From Microcella humidisoli (GTDB lineage Bacteria; Actinomycetota; Actinomycetes; Actinomycetales; Microbacteriaceae), in assembly GCF_024362325.1 (NCBI RefSeq), contig NZ_CP101497.1, positions 310,001 through 374,000 of the forward strand: a stretch of DNA of 64,000 nt, given 5' to 3'. Position 1 is the first letter of the stretch. Each line of letters opens with the position of its first letter. A program made the translations under genes and the position numbers. Of this stretch, positions 32,212 through 40,744 are shown one piece after another. The notes under the pieces are model-generated. The model saw only the letters and a program-made list of their open reading frames with translations, was not told the DNA's origin and did no database searches.

Positions 32212-33276
32212 TCACTCGGGCTGGGGCTCATCGCTGTCGGTCGCGAGGTGCGGCGCGAGCTCGCGCGGGTCGAGCGTGCCCTCGAGCACGCGCGCCACTT
32301 GCGCCACGATCGGCATCGAGACGCCGCGCGTCGCGGCGAGCTCGAGGATGGGCCCGACCGAGGCGAGCCCCTCGGCCGTCTGGTTCATCTGCGCGATGAC
32401 CTGCTCGAAGCCGTAGCCCTGACCCAGCAGCCGCCCAGCCGTGTTGTTGCGCGACAGCGGCGACTCGCACGTGGCGATGAGGTCGCCGAGGCCCGCGAGG
32501 CCGATCATCGTCTCGGGGCGCGCGCCGAAGGCGACGGCGAAGGCGCTGAGCTCGACGAGGCCGCGCGTGATGATCGACGCCTTGGTGTTCTCGCCGTAGC
32601 CGACGCCGTCGGCGATGCCGACGGCCACGGCGATGAGGTTCTTGAGCACGCCGCCGAACTCGGTGCCGATGACGTCGGTGTTGACGAACGAACGGAAGTA
32701 GTCGTTCGACGCGACCGTCGCCACCGCGACGGCGGTCTCGTGACTCGCGCTCGCGACGACCGCCGCGGTCGGCTCGCGCTTGGCGATCTCGAGGGCGAGG
32801 TTGGGGCCGCTGACCGCGGCGATGCGGTCGCGGTCGATGCCGAGCTCCTGCTCGATGACTTCGCTCATGCGCAGCCCCGTGCCGCGCTCGACGCCCTTCA
32901 TGAGGCTCACGACGGGCACCTCGGGCGGCAGGATGTCGCGGATCGACGCGAGGTTGCTGCGCAGGCTCTGGCTCGGCACCGAGAGGTACACCTGCTCGGC
33001 ACCCGCGAGCACGTGCTCGAGCGAGTCGTGTCCGCGCAGGTTGGGCGGCAGATTGATGCCGGGCAGGTACCCCGAATTGCGATGCGTCTCGGTGATCTCA
33101 TGCGCGACCTCGCGCCGTCGAGCCCAGATGAGCACGTCGGCGCCGCCGTCGGCGAGCACCTTGGCGAACGTCGTGCCCCACGATCCGGCACCGAGCACGG
33201 CGACGCGCGCGGCTCCGTGCTCGACGGCGCTCGACGGCAGGCGCACCGCTTCGGTGAGCGGCGGATGCTCGCTCAC
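32212..33276 (-). CDS. gpsA: NAD(P)H-dependent glycerol-3-phosphate dehydrogenase (GpsA)
   Basis: GpsA reduces dihydroxyacetone phosphate to sn-glycerol-3-phosphate for phospholipid synthesis. 354 residues. The Rossmann motif is VAVLGAGSWGTTFAKVL, with SVPSQSLR, VVSLMKGVE, SGPNLALEIA, the catalytic Lys in GGVLKNLIAVAVG, and NTKASIITRGL plus GLAGLGDLIATC. The GTG start overlaps the plsC stop, joining the two glycerolipid genes into one unit. Confidence 0.96.
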   Translation of the reverse strand: MSEHPPLTEAVRLPSSAVEHGAARVAVLGAGSWGTTFAKVLADGGADVLIWARRREVAHEITETHRNSGYLPGINLPPNLRGHDSLEHVLAGAEQVYLSVPSQSLRSNLASIRDILPPEVPVVSLMKGVERGTGLRMSEVIEQELGIDRDRIAAVSGPNLALEIAKREPTAAVVASASHETAVAVATVASNDYFRSFVNTDVIGTEFGGVLKNLIAVAVGIADGVGYGENTKASIITRGLVELSAFAVAFGARPETMIGLAGLGDLIATCESPLSRNNTAGRLLGQGYGFEQVIAQMNQTAEGLASVGPILELAATRGVSMPIVAQVARVLEGTLDPRELAPHLATDSDEPQPE

Positions 33277-34028
33277 AGTCGCCCGGTCTCGCTCTGGCCG
33301 TGCTTCACCGGGTCCCAGCGCTCGGCGGGCGGCGTCTCGCCGCGCAGATCGCCGAGCAGCGCCGCGATCGCCGCCATGACCCGCTCGGTTCCCTCATTGA
33401 GGGTCGCCTGGTCGAGCGGCCGACCGGCGAGGTCGCTCAGGTCGACGGGGTCGCCGATCTTGCAGGTGATGGTCTTGCGCGGGAAGAAGCTGATCTTCTT
33501 CGAGTAGCGCGCCATGATGTGCTGCGTGCCCCAGTGCGCGGCGGGGATGATGGGCACGCCGGCCTGCAGAGCCATGCGCACGGCTCCGCTCTTGCCGCGC
33601 ATGGGCCAGAGGTCGGGGTCGCGCGTGAGGCTGCCCTCGGGGTAGATGATGACCGCGAGCTCTTGGTCGACGAGCTGCTGCGCCGCCTTGAGCGGAGCAT
33701 CCGACCGCCCCCGCCCCTCGCGCTCGACCGGGATCTGCCCCGACCAGCGCAGCACCGCACCGAGCACCGGCACGCGGAACACGCTCGCCTTGGCGAGGAA
33801 CCGCGGCACCCGACCGAGCTTCCACATGAAGCGGCCCATGATGACGGGGTCGATCTCGCTGTAGTGGTTGGGGGCGAGGATGAACGCGCCGGTCTTCGGC
33901 AGCTTCTCCCCGTCGATCACGGGGTAGCGCGCCATGAGGGTCAGCAGCGGCAGGCAGAGGGCCGCGATGGCGTGCCACAGCAGGGTCTTCTCGCGGCGGC
34001 GCTTCGGCTTCTTCGCAGGTTCGTGCAC
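33273..34028 (-). CDS. plsC: 1-acyl-sn-glycerol-3-phosphate acyltransferase (PlsC family)
   Basis: PlsC acylates lysophosphatidate at the membrane. 251 residues. One N-terminal hydrophobic segment is followed by the HX4D motif in APNHYSEIDPV, the glycerol-phosphate-binding YPEGSLTRD and the IIPAAHWGTQ block. The GTG at 34028 has GGAGGGC immediately upstream; the frame extending to 34331 overlaps murA antisense and is rejected. It is coupled to gpsA (GTGA), which makes the glycerol-3-phosphate that feeds this pathway. Confidence 0.93.
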   Translation of the reverse strand: MHEPAKKPKRRREKTLLWHAIAALCLPLLTLMARYPVIDGEKLPKTGAFILAPNHYSEIDPVIMGRFMWKLGRVPRFLAKASVFRVPVLGAVLRWSGQIPVEREGRGRSDAPLKAAQQLVDQELAVIIYPEGSLTRDPDLWPMRGKSGAVRMALQAGVPIIPAAHWGTQHIMARYSKKISFFPRKTITCKIGDPVDLSDLAGRPLDQATLNEGTERVMAAIAALLGDLRGETPPAERWDPVKHGQSETGRL

Positions 34029-34065
34029 GCCCTCCAGGGTAGTGCGTGGGTCGAACCCCGACGGC

Positions 34066-35430
34066 CTAGACCAGTTCGAAGTCAGCGCCGAGCGCCGTGA
34101 GCTTGTCGATGAACAGCTCGTAGCCGCGGCTGATGATGCCGACGTTGCTGATCGTCGACGTGCCCGTCGCGGCGAGGCCCGCGATGAGGTGGCTGAAGCC
34201 GCCGCGCAGGTCGGGCACGCGAACGGATGCGCCGTGCAGCGGCGTGGGCCCCGTGATGACGGCGGCTTGCTCGAGCGGGCGGCGCGGCACGCGGCGCGTG
34301 ATCGAGGCGAGCCCCGACTGGTGCACGACAATGTTCGCGCCCATCTCGTTGAGCGCCTCGGTGAAGCCGAAGCGGTTCTCGTACACCGTCTCGTGCACGA
34401 CCGATTCGCCCTCGGCCTGCGTGAGGGCGACGATGAGCGGCTGCTGCCAGTCGGTCATGAAGCCCGGGTGCACGTCGGTCTCGATCATGACGGGCTTGAG
34501 CGGCGTGCCGGGGTGCCAGAAGCGGATGCCGTCGTCGAGCACGTCGAACTCGCCGCCGACCTTGCGGTAGATGTTGAGGAAGGTCATGAGCTCTTGCTGC
34601 TCGGCCCCGCCCACGGTGATGTCGCCCTTCGTGGCGAGCGCCGCAGCCGCCCAGCTGGCCACCTCATTGCGGTCGAAGATCGCGGTGTGCTGGTAGCCGC
34701 GCAGCGTCTCGACGCCCTCGATGACGATGACGCGGTTGGGCTCGACCGAGATGATCGCGCCCATCTTCTGCAGGATCGCGATGAGATCCATGATCTCGGG
34801 CTCGATCGCGGCGTTCTTGAGCTCGGTGGTGCCCTCGGCCCGCACGGCCGTGAGCAGCACCTGCTCGGTGGCTCCGACGCTCGGGAACGGCAGCTCGATG
34901 AGCGCGCCCCTGAGCTTCTGGGGCGCCGTGAGGTGGATGCCCTCGTGACGCTTCTCGACGATCGCCCCGAAGGCGCGCAGCGCGTTGAGGTGGAAGTCGA
35001 TAGGCCGATCACCGATGCGGCAGCCGCCGAGGTCGGGAATGAAGGCCTCGCCGAGCTGGTGCAGCAGGGGGCCGCAGAACAGGATCGGGATGCGGCTCGA
35101 CCCGGCGTGCGCGTCGATCTCGGCGAAGTGCGCGCTGACGACGTTGCTGGGGTCGAGACGCAGCACGCCCTCGCCCTCGCTCGTGATCTCGACGCCGTGG
35201 GCACGCAGCAGGCCGGTGACGACGTGCACGTCGCTGATCTCGGGAACGCCCTTGAGCACGCTCGGGGTGTCGGCGAGAAGCGCGGCGACCATCGCTTTCG
35301 TCACGAGGTTCTTCGCCCCGCGCACCTCGATCCGCCCGTGCAGCGGCTTGCCGCCGTGGATGACGATGGTGTCGGAGGTGAGGCCGACGCGAGCGGCGGC
35401 CTTCTGCGAGTCTTTCGAAAGCGAGTTCAT
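34066..35430 (-). CDS. murA: UDP-N-acetylglucosamine 1-carboxyvinyltransferase (MurA)
   Basis: MurA transfers enolpyruvate from PEP to UDP-GlcNAc, the first committed step of peptidoglycan synthesis. 454 residues. The active-site loop reads LGGCRIGDRPIDFH, keeping the Cys that fosfomycin alkylates; also visible are GAKNLVTKAMVAALL and the C-terminal DLRGGFSHLIAGLAATG. The ATG at 35430 follows leuD by 30 bases in the conserved leuCD-murA-plsC-gpsA order. Confidence 0.95.
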   Translation of the reverse strand: MNSLSKDSQKAAARVGLTSDTIVIHGGKPLHGRIEVRGAKNLVTKAMVAALLADTPSVLKGVPEISDVHVVTGLLRAHGVEITSEGEGVLRLDPSNVVSAHFAEIDAHAGSSRIPILFCGPLLHQLGEAFIPDLGGCRIGDRPIDFHLNALRAFGAIVEKRHEGIHLTAPQKLRGALIELPFPSVGATEQVLLTAVRAEGTTELKNAAIEPEIMDLIAILQKMGAIISVEPNRVIVIEGVETLRGYQHTAIFDRNEVASWAAAALATKGDITVGGAEQQELMTFLNIYRKVGGEFDVLDDGIRFWHPGTPLKPVMIETDVHPGFMTDWQQPLIVALTQAEGESVVHETVYENRFGFTEALNEMGANIVVHQSGLASITRRVPRRPLEQAAVITGPTPLHGASVRVPDLRGGFSHLIAGLAATGTSTISNVGIISRGYELFIDKLTALGADFELV

Positions 35431-35460
35431 GCGACCTCAGGTGGTGGTGTCGGTCTGCCC

Positions 35461-36057
35461 TCAGCGGGCGGGAAGGGTGGTGGGGCGCCAGGACTCCCGG
35501 CGGGCCTCGAAGTCGGTGATGGCCTGCTCGTCGCGCAGGGTCAGACCGATGTCATCGAGCCCCTCGAGCAGGCGCCAGCGCGTGTAGTCGTCAATCTCGA
35601 ACGGCACGGTGATATTCCCCACCGTGACGGTGCGCTCGACGAGGTCGACCGTGGCCTCCATGCCGGGGCTCGCCTCGAGCTCGGCCCAGAGCCGCTCGAC
35701 GGTCGGCTCGTCGACGACCCCGACGAGCAGGCCCTGCTTGCCCGCGTTGCCGCGGAAGATGTCGGCGAACTTGGGGCTGATGACCGCGGCGAAGCCGAAG
35801 TCGCGCAGCGCCCAGACGGCGTGCTCTCGACTCGAGCCCGTGCCGAAGTCGGGGCCGGCGATGAGGATGCGCGGGTGCGCGTACTCCGGACGGTTGAGGA
35901 TGAACTCGGGGTCTTGCCGCCACGCCGAGAACAGCGCGTCGTCGTACCCCGTCTTCGTCACCCGCTTGAGGTAGACCGCGGGGATGATCTGGTCGGTGTC
36001 GACGTTGCTGCGGCGGAACGGCACCGCGACGCCCGTGATTGTGCTGACCTTTTCCAT
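35461..36057 (-). CDS. leuD: 3-isopropylmalate dehydratase small subunit (LeuD)
   Basis: LeuD is the swivelling small subunit of isopropylmalate isomerase in leucine synthesis. 198 residues. Typical segments are [40 protein letters not shown] and [19 protein letters not shown]. It begins 2 bases after the leuC stop, so subunits are made in step and share the leuC leader control. Confidence 0.97.
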   Translation of the reverse strand: MEKVSTITGVAVPFRRSNVDTDQIIPAVYLKRVTKTGYDDALFSAWRQDPEFILNRPEYAHPRILIAGPDFGTGSSREHAVWALRDFGFAAVISPKFADIFRGNAGKQGLLVGVVDEPTVERLWAELEASPGMEATVDLVERTVTVGNITVPFEIDDYTRWRLLEGLDDIGLTLRDEQAITDFEARRESWRPTTLPAR

Positions 36058-36059
36058 CG

Positions 36060-37541
36060 CTAGACCTGTGCCCCTTCGATCGTCGCGAAGCGCGGGTCGA
36101 CGGCAACGCCGTCAGCAATCAGGTCGCTCACGCTCGAGAGCGTGCCGCGGATGGCCGTGGAGGCCGCGACGAGCGGCGACACGAGGTGCGTGCGCCCGCC
36201 CTTGCCCTGGCGGCCCTCGAAGTTGCGGTTGCTCGTCGAGGCGCAGCGCTGGCCGGGCTCGAGCTGGTCGGGGTTCATGCCCAAGCACATCGAGCATCCC
36301 GCGAATCGCCATTCGGCCCCGAAGGCCTCGACGATCTTATCGATGCCCTCGGCCTCGGCCTCGAGGCGCACGCGTGCCGACCCGGGCACGACGATGACGT
36401 CGACCCCGTCGGCCTTCTTCTGCCCCTTGATGATCGAGGCGAAGGCGCGCAGGTCGTCGAGGCGGCTGTTCGTGCACGAGCCCATGAAGACGACGTCGAC
36501 GGGGATCTGCTTCATCGGCGTGCCGGGGGTCAGGTCCATGTACTCGAGCGCGCGCTCGGCGGCGGCCCGCTCGTTCGCGTCGATGATGGTCGACGGGTCG
36601 GGCACCGACTGGCTGAGCGAGATGCCCTGGCCGGGGTTCGTGCCCCACGTGACGAAGGGCTCGAGCTCGTTGGCGTCGAGGAAGACCTCGGCGTCGAAGA
36701 CGGCGTCGTCGTCGGTCGCGAGGGTGTTCCAGTAGGCGACCGCGGCATCCCAGTCGGCACCCTGGGGTGCGTGCGGCCGGCCCTGCAGGTAGGCGTAGGT
36801 CGTCTCGTCGGGGGCGACCATGCCGGCCCGCGCGCCCGCCTCGATCGACATGTTGCAGATCGTCATGCGGCCATCCATCGACAGCGCCCGGATGGCCGAG
36901 CCGCGGTACTCGAGCACGTAGCCCTGGCCCCCGCCCGTGCCGATCTTCGCGATGACGGCGAGGATGATGTCTTTCGCGGTGACGCCCGGCTTGAGCTCGC
37001 CCTCGACCGTGATGGCCATGGTCTTGAAGGGCTGCAGCGGCAGCGTCTGGGTGGCGAGCACATGCTCGACCTCGCTCGTGCCGATGCCGAAGGCCATGGC
37101 CCCGAACGCACCATGCGTGCTCGTGTGCGAGTCGCCGCACACGACCGTGATGCCGGGCTGGGTGAGGCCGAGCTGCGGGCCGACGACGTGCACGATGCCC
37201 TGTTCGATGTCGCCGAGCGAGTGCAGGCGGATTCCGAACTCTTTCGCGTTGGCGCGCAGCGTCTCGATCTGCTTGCGGCTCGTCGGTTCGGCGATGGGCT
37301 TGTCGATCACGAGGGTCGGCGTGTTGTGGTCTTCGGTTGCGATCGTGAGGTCGGGGCGGCGCACGGGCCGGCCCGCCATCCGCAGCCCGTCGAAGGCCTG
37401 CGGGCTCGTCACCTCGTGCACGAGGTGCAGGTCGATGTAGAGCAGATCGGGCTCGCCGTTCTCGCCCTTGGCGACGAGATGCGCATCCCAGACCTTCTCG
37501 GCCAGGGTGCGGGGGCGGTGCTCAGCAGATTGGTTCGTCAT
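36060..37541 (-). CDS. leuC: 3-isopropylmalate dehydratase large subunit (LeuC)
   Basis: LeuC is the iron-sulfur aconitase-type subunit that interconverts 2- and 3-isopropylmalate. 493 residues. [46 protein letters not shown] and the Cys pair in [13 protein letters not shown] mark the cluster ligands. The ATG at 37541 is preceded by AAGGGTG about ten bases upstream, and this site can be paired away by an upstream segment (see the leader element). The leader peptide upstream suggests leucine-dependent control of leuCD. Confidence 0.97.
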   Translation of the reverse strand: MTNQSAEHRPRTLAEKVWDAHLVAKGENGEPDLLYIDLHLVHEVTSPQAFDGLRMAGRPVRRPDLTIATEDHNTPTLVIDKPIAEPTSRKQIETLRANAKEFGIRLHSLGDIEQGIVHVVGPQLGLTQPGITVVCGDSHTSTHGAFGAMAFGIGTSEVEHVLATQTLPLQPFKTMAITVEGELKPGVTAKDIILAVIAKIGTGGGQGYVLEYRGSAIRALSMDGRMTICNMSIEAGARAGMVAPDETTYAYLQGRPHAPQGADWDAAVAYWNTLATDDDAVFDAEVFLDANELEPFVTWGTNPGQGISLSQSVPDPSTIIDANERAAAERALEYMDLTPGTPMKQIPVDVVFMGSCTNSRLDDLRAFASIIKGQKKADGVDVIVVPGSARVRLEAEAEGIDKIVEAFGAEWRFAGCSMCLGMNPDQLEPGQRCASTSNRNFEGRQGKGGRTHLVSPLVAASTAIRGTLSSVSDLIADGVAVDPRFATIEGAQV

Positions 37542-37547
37542 GGGGAA

Positions 37548-37633
37548 ATCACCCTTCTAGCAAGGATTGCGAAGCGGCCGCGCCAGAACTCCGCGACGAG
37601 GATGCGACCTGGGGTGATCAGGACTCGTCGCGG
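37548..37633 (-). promoter_or_regulatory. Leucine-responsive attenuator of leuCD
   Basis: A 10-base inverted repeat (37624-37633 with 37591-37600) pairs the Arg-Asp-Glu codons of the leader peptide with downstream RNA. Its loop holds ATCACCC (RNA sense; plus-strand 37612-37618), which is complementary to GGGTGAT (37548-37554), the likely ribosome-binding region of leuC. Ribosome stalling at the Leu codons would change which pairing forms. There is no U-run, so translational attenuation is more likely than classical termination. Confidence 0.6.
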
Positions 37634-37665
37634 CGACGAAGAAGGAGCCGCGTTGTGTGCCGCAC
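37618..37665 (-). CDS. leuL: leu leader peptide
   Basis: A 15-residue open frame, read as MRHTTRLLLRRRDES, begins at GTG 37665 and has three consecutive Leu codons (CTC CTT CTT) at positions 7-9. The box TAGCCT (37678-37673) lies 7 bases before the GTG, so the mRNA is probably leaderless. It ends 76 bases before leuC. The leucine run, the complementary RNA segments that follow and the position support a regulatory leader rather than a functional protein. The promoter overlaps the 3' end of the terC gene. Confidence 0.72.
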   Translation of the reverse strand: MRHTTRLLLRRRDES

Positions 37666-37678
37666 GGGGTTCAGGCTA

Positions 37679-38740
37679 TCACCGGGCGGCAGGGGGCTCG
37701 GAAGCCACCGCGTTCTCGTCCTCGTCGTCGTTGGTCGGGATGGCGAGCGCCGTCGGCAGGTAGCGGTGCTCGATGCGCAGCTTGATGAGGCTCGCGGCGA
37801 CCGCGAGCGCCATGGCCCCGATGATGACTCCGAGCGAGGTCCAGGTGTCGATGTCGGGAACCCACTCGATCGGCTGGCCGCCGTTGATGAACGGCAGCTC
37901 GTTCTCGTGCATCGCGTGGAAGACGAGCTTGACGCCGATGAACGCGAGGATGAAGGCGATGCCGAACTTCAGGTACTCGAGCTTGTCGACGAGGTGGCCG
38001 AGCAGGAAGTACAGCTGGCGCAGACCCATGAGGGCGAAGACGTTGGCCGTGAACACGATGAACGGGCTCTGGGTGATGCCGAAGATCGCCGGGATCGAGT
38101 CGAGGGCGAAGATCAGGTCGGTCGTGCCGATGGCGATGAGCACGATCAGCAGCGGGGTCCAGACCTTCTTGCCGTCGACCACCGTGCGCATCTTCATGCC
38201 GTGGTAGTCGTCGGTGATGGCGATGCGCTTGCGCAGGAACCGGATGAGCGCGTTCTCGCGCGCCTCGTCGTCCTCGCGGCCCGAGAAGGCCTGCTGCGCG
38301 GCCGTGATGAGCAGGAAGAGACCGAAGATGTAGAAGATCCAGCTGAAGTTCTCGATGAGCGTCGCGCCGAGCAGGATGAAGACGCCGCGGAACAGCAGGG
38401 CCAGGATGATGCCGATCATCAGCACCTCCTGCTGCATCTTCTTGGGCACCGCGAACTGGGCCATGATGATGACGAACACGAAGAGGTTGTCGATCGAGAG
38501 GCTGTACTCGGTCAGCCAGCCCGCGACGAACTCGCCGCCCGCGTCCGGGCCGGCGACCGCGAACATGAGGCCCGCGAAGATGAGGGCGAGGGTCACGTAG
38601 AAGCCCACCCACAGCGCCGACTCTTTCGGGCTCGGCACGTGCGGGCGCCGAACGACCAGCAGCAGGTCGAAGATCAGGATCAGGCTCAGGACGATGAGCG
38701 AGGTGATCTCGAACCAGGCGGGGATGACGAAGTCGCTCAC
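37679..38740 (-). CDS. TerC-family integral membrane protein
   Basis: 353 residues and about nine membrane segments. The paired acidic membrane motifs LSIDNLFVFVIIM and IFALDSIPAIFGIT are diagnostic of TerC/Alx proteins, which export manganese or assist metal loading at secretion. The C-terminal tail is acidic. The GTG at 38740 has AAAGG upstream. No yybP-ykoY manganese riboswitch can be seen in the 66-base gap before it. The ligand is inferred from family only. Confidence 0.9.
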   Translation of the reverse strand: MSDFVIPAWFEITSLIVLSLILIFDLLLVVRRPHVPSPKESALWVGFYVTLALIFAGLMFAVAGPDAGGEFVAGWLTEYSLSIDNLFVFVIIMAQFAVPKKMQQEVLMIGIILALLFRGVFILLGATLIENFSWIFYIFGLFLLITAAQQAFSGREDDEARENALIRFLRKRIAITDDYHGMKMRTVVDGKKVWTPLLIVLIAIGTTDLIFALDSIPAIFGITQSPFIVFTANVFALMGLRQLYFLLGHLVDKLEYLKFGIAFILAFIGVKLVFHAMHENELPFINGGQPIEWVPDIDTWTSLGVIIGAMALAVAASLIKLRIEHRYLPTALAIPTNDDEDENAVASEPPAAR

Positions 38741-38806
38741 AAGAGCCTTTCGGTCGAGGGTTCAGCTGGCCAGCTTACCTCCCGCCGCGCGGCTCCGAGC
38801 TCGGCG

Positions 38807-39193
38807 TCAGTCCTTCTCGAGGGTCAACGTCCAGGTGAACTCGTCCTGCTCGCCCTCGAGCTCGATCGTCGTCGCGTCGCGCGTGTAGGGGCCGGTGAGG
38901 GTCGCGATGCCGGTGTCGAAGGCGATGCCGATGACGATCGTGCCGTTCTCGACCTTCCAGACGTCGCTGTCATCGTCGTACACGCCATCGTTGAAGGTCA
39001 GACCGACGCCACCGCCCTGCTGAAACTCGATGCCCCACTCGTCGCCGTCGGAATCGGTGCCCGACCAGGTCGTTCCGACGAGCTCCTCACCCGTGGAGGG
39101 GTTGAGCACCTCGGAGACCTGAGCGCAGGCGGTCGTGCCCGCGAGGAGGGCGACGGCGAGGGCGGCGGTGGCGAGGATGCGCAGTCGGGTCAT
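38807..39193 (-). CDS. Small putative lipoprotein
   Basis: 128 residues, family not recognised. The signal sequence ends in AGTTACAQV, an acceptable lipobox with Cys near residue 23. The mature domain is an acidic beta-rich segment (GTTWSGTDSDGDEWGIEF, TFNDGVYDDDSDVWKVEN) resembling lipocalin-like or extracellular ligand domains. TACGCT lies six bases before the ATG at 39193, suggesting a leaderless mRNA and favouring this start over the GTG at 39199. Confidence 0.65.
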   Translation of the reverse strand: MTRLRILATAALAVALLAGTTACAQVSEVLNPSTGEELVGTTWSGTDSDGDEWGIEFQQGGGVGLTFNDGVYDDDSDVWKVENGTIVIGIAFDTGIATLTGPYTRDATTIELEGEQDEFTWTLTLEKD

Positions 39194-39242
39194 GCGCACA
39201 GCGTAGCGTCGGCGCTCGTCCCCTGCGTCGCGCGTTAACCAA

Positions 39243-39274
39243 CGAAACCGCCCGGAATGATCCGGGCGGTTTCG
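39243..39274 (-). terminator. Terminator downstream of tRNA-Glu
   Basis: A perfect 14-base-pair stem (39243-39256 with 39261-39274) has a 4-base loop and A/T-rich ends, 4 bases past the tRNA 3' end in the direction of its transcription. The stem is symmetric and may also work in the other direction. Confidence 0.82.
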
Positions 39275-39278
39275 GTTG

Positions 39279-39351
39279 TGACCCCAGCGGGATTCGAACC
39301 CGCGTTACCGCCGTGAGAGGGCGGCGTACTAGGCCGCTATACGATGGGGCC
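39279..39351 (-). tRNA. tRNA-Glu (anticodon CTC)
   Basis: 73 bases fold as a tRNA: acceptor GGCCCCA with TGGGGTC and discriminator A, anticodon stem CCGCC/GGCGG around the loop CTCTCAC (anticodon CTC, reading GAG), and the T arm GCGGGTTCGAATCCCGC. CCA is not encoded. It stands alone, followed by a strong terminator. Confidence 0.96.
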
Positions 39352-39449
39352 GCGTTCGCAACCACACGAGTATGCCACAGCGGGCACACCCCGGCAAAAC
39401 CGGGGCCGGGTGCGCGGCCGGGCCGCCTCGAGAGGCCGCCGCGGCCGGC

Positions 39450-40352
39450 TCAGGCGAGCACGCGAAGGCCTCCCGCATCCATGTCGATGTCGACCGGCAG
39501 CGGCGCGATGCGCTCACCGTCGGCGTAGGCGACGACCCCCGCGGCCTCTACGCGCACCGCCGCAGCGCGGTGCACGACGACGCGCGGATCGGTGATGTGG
39601 GTGCCCGCGAAGACGCGCGGGTAGATGCGCAGGAAGGCGAGACGGCCGAGCGGGCGCACGAGCACGACGTCGAAGAGGCCGTCGTCGAGACTCGCGTCGG
39701 GCGCGACCTTCATGCCCCCGCCGAACGAGAGGTTGTTGGCGACCGCGACGAGCAGGGCGCGTTCGTGATGCACGACGCCGTCGAGCGTGAGCGTGTAGTC
39801 GATGGGCCGCAGCTTGGCGAGCTCGACGAGCAGGGCGATCGTGTACCGGCTGCGCCCGCGCGGGCGCGTCATGCGGTTCGCGCGCTCGTTGACGAGGGCG
39901 TCGAATCCGGCTGACAGGATGCACGCGAAGCGAGAGCGGCCGCCCGCGAACCCGATCGTCCCGGCGTCGATGACCCGCGCCGGCCGCTGCAGCGCCGCCG
40001 CGAGGTGCTCGATCGCCGCCTCGGTATCGCCGACAGGGATGCCGAGGCCGCGGGCCATGTCATTGCCGGTGCCGCTCGGCACGAGGCCCAGGGGCACGCG
40101 CGAGCCCTCCAGTGCGAGCACCCCGAGATTGACCATGCCGTCGCCGCCGACGACGACGAGGGCGTCGGGCTTCTCGCGCACCGCGGCGCGCGCGGCGTCG
40201 AGCAGCTGCGCGAAGTCGGGTTCGGTGAGGCTCGTCACCTCGTGGCCGAGACCGCGCAGGGTCGTGACGACGGCCGGGCCGACCTCTCGCCCACGGCCGA
40301 ACGAGGCGGTGGGGTTGATGGCCACGACGATGCGCTTCGACGACGATGTCAT
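39450..40352 (-). CDS. Diacylglycerol kinase-family lipid kinase
   Basis: 300 residues. The catalytic domain has VAINPTASFGRG, VVVGGDGMVNLG (GGDG nucleotide loop), LGLVPSGTGNDMARGLG and the later FNNLSFGGGMKVAPDASLDD-type segment ending DGLFDVVLV. Such DgkB/YegS-like proteins phosphorylate diacylglycerol or related lipids for recycling. Actinobacterial relatives near cell-envelope genes also include undecaprenol-type kinases. No operon partner is evident. Confidence 0.88.
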   Translation of the reverse strand: MTSSSKRIVVAINPTASFGRGREVGPAVVTTLRGLGHEVTSLTEPDFAQLLDAARAAVREKPDALVVVGGDGMVNLGVLALEGSRVPLGLVPSGTGNDMARGLGIPVGDTEAAIEHLAAALQRPARVIDAGTIGFAGGRSRFACILSAGFDALVNERANRMTRPRGRSRYTIALLVELAKLRPIDYTLTLDGVVHHERALLVAVANNLSFGGGMKVAPDASLDDGLFDVVLVRPLGRLAFLRIYPRVFAGTHITDPRVVVHRAAAVRVEAAGVVAYADGERIAPLPVDIDMDAGGLRVLA

Positions 40353-40392
40353 GCGCTGATTATTGCGCCCCGCGGGGGCACTGTCGTCCGCG

Positions 40393-40674
40393 TCAGCTGC
40401 CGCGGTTCTGCTGCAGCTCGTAGACGGCGAGCAGCTCGGCCATCGCCTTCTCTCGCTCGTCTCCGCCGGCCTCGAACATGTCGCTCACGTGGGTGCGGAG
40501 ATGGTTCTCGACGAGCAGCTTGTTGAGGCTGCGCAGGCTCTTCTGCACGGCGAGCGACTGCGTGATGATGTCGACGCAGTACTCGTCGTTCTCGATCATC
40601 TTCTCGATACCGCGCAGCTGGCCCTGCAGGATGCGCGAGCGGTGCAGCGCCCGTTTCTTGATGTCGTCGATCAT
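40393..40674 (-). CDS. CsoR/RcnR-family (DUF156) metal-sensing repressor
   Basis: 93 residues, all-helical. The DNA-binding helix is ALHRSRILQGQLRGIEKMIE. Metal ligands in the family occupy four positions: here Cys33 (DEYCVD) and His58 are kept, but the position that is Cys in copper-sensing CsoR is His62 (NHLRTH), as in nickel/cobalt-sensing RcnR, while RcnR's N-terminal His is missing. The sensed metal is therefore uncertain. The ATG at 40674 adjoins a long palindrome typical of CsoR operators, shared with the divergent metallo-beta-lactamase-fold gene. Confidence 0.85.
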   Translation of the reverse strand: MIDDIKKRALHRSRILQGQLRGIEKMIENDEYCVDIITQSLAVQKSLRSLNKLLVENHLRTHVSDMFEAGGDEREKAMAELLAVYELQQNRGS

Positions 40675-40678
40675 GTCT

Positions 40679-40705
40679 CGAAAATACCCCCCGGGGGTAT
40701 TTTCG
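40679..40705. promoter_or_regulatory. Palindromic CsoR-type operator
   Basis: Thirteen-base perfect arms, CGAAAATACCCCC and its complement, surround a single C at 40692. The core TACCCCC-n-GGGGGTA is the known pattern for CsoR-family sites. It starts 5 bases upstream of the repressor's ATG and about 28 bases before the -10 box of the divergent gene at 40745, so one site can control both. Confidence 0.85.
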
Positions 40706-40744
40706 TCAAGATCCTCCCGCAGGGGCGCTGAGTACAGTGTGCCC

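Noticed and set aside
38741-38806. A manganese riboswitch upstream of the TerC-family gene.
   Set aside because: The gap is only 66 bases and shows no conserved loop sequences of that class.
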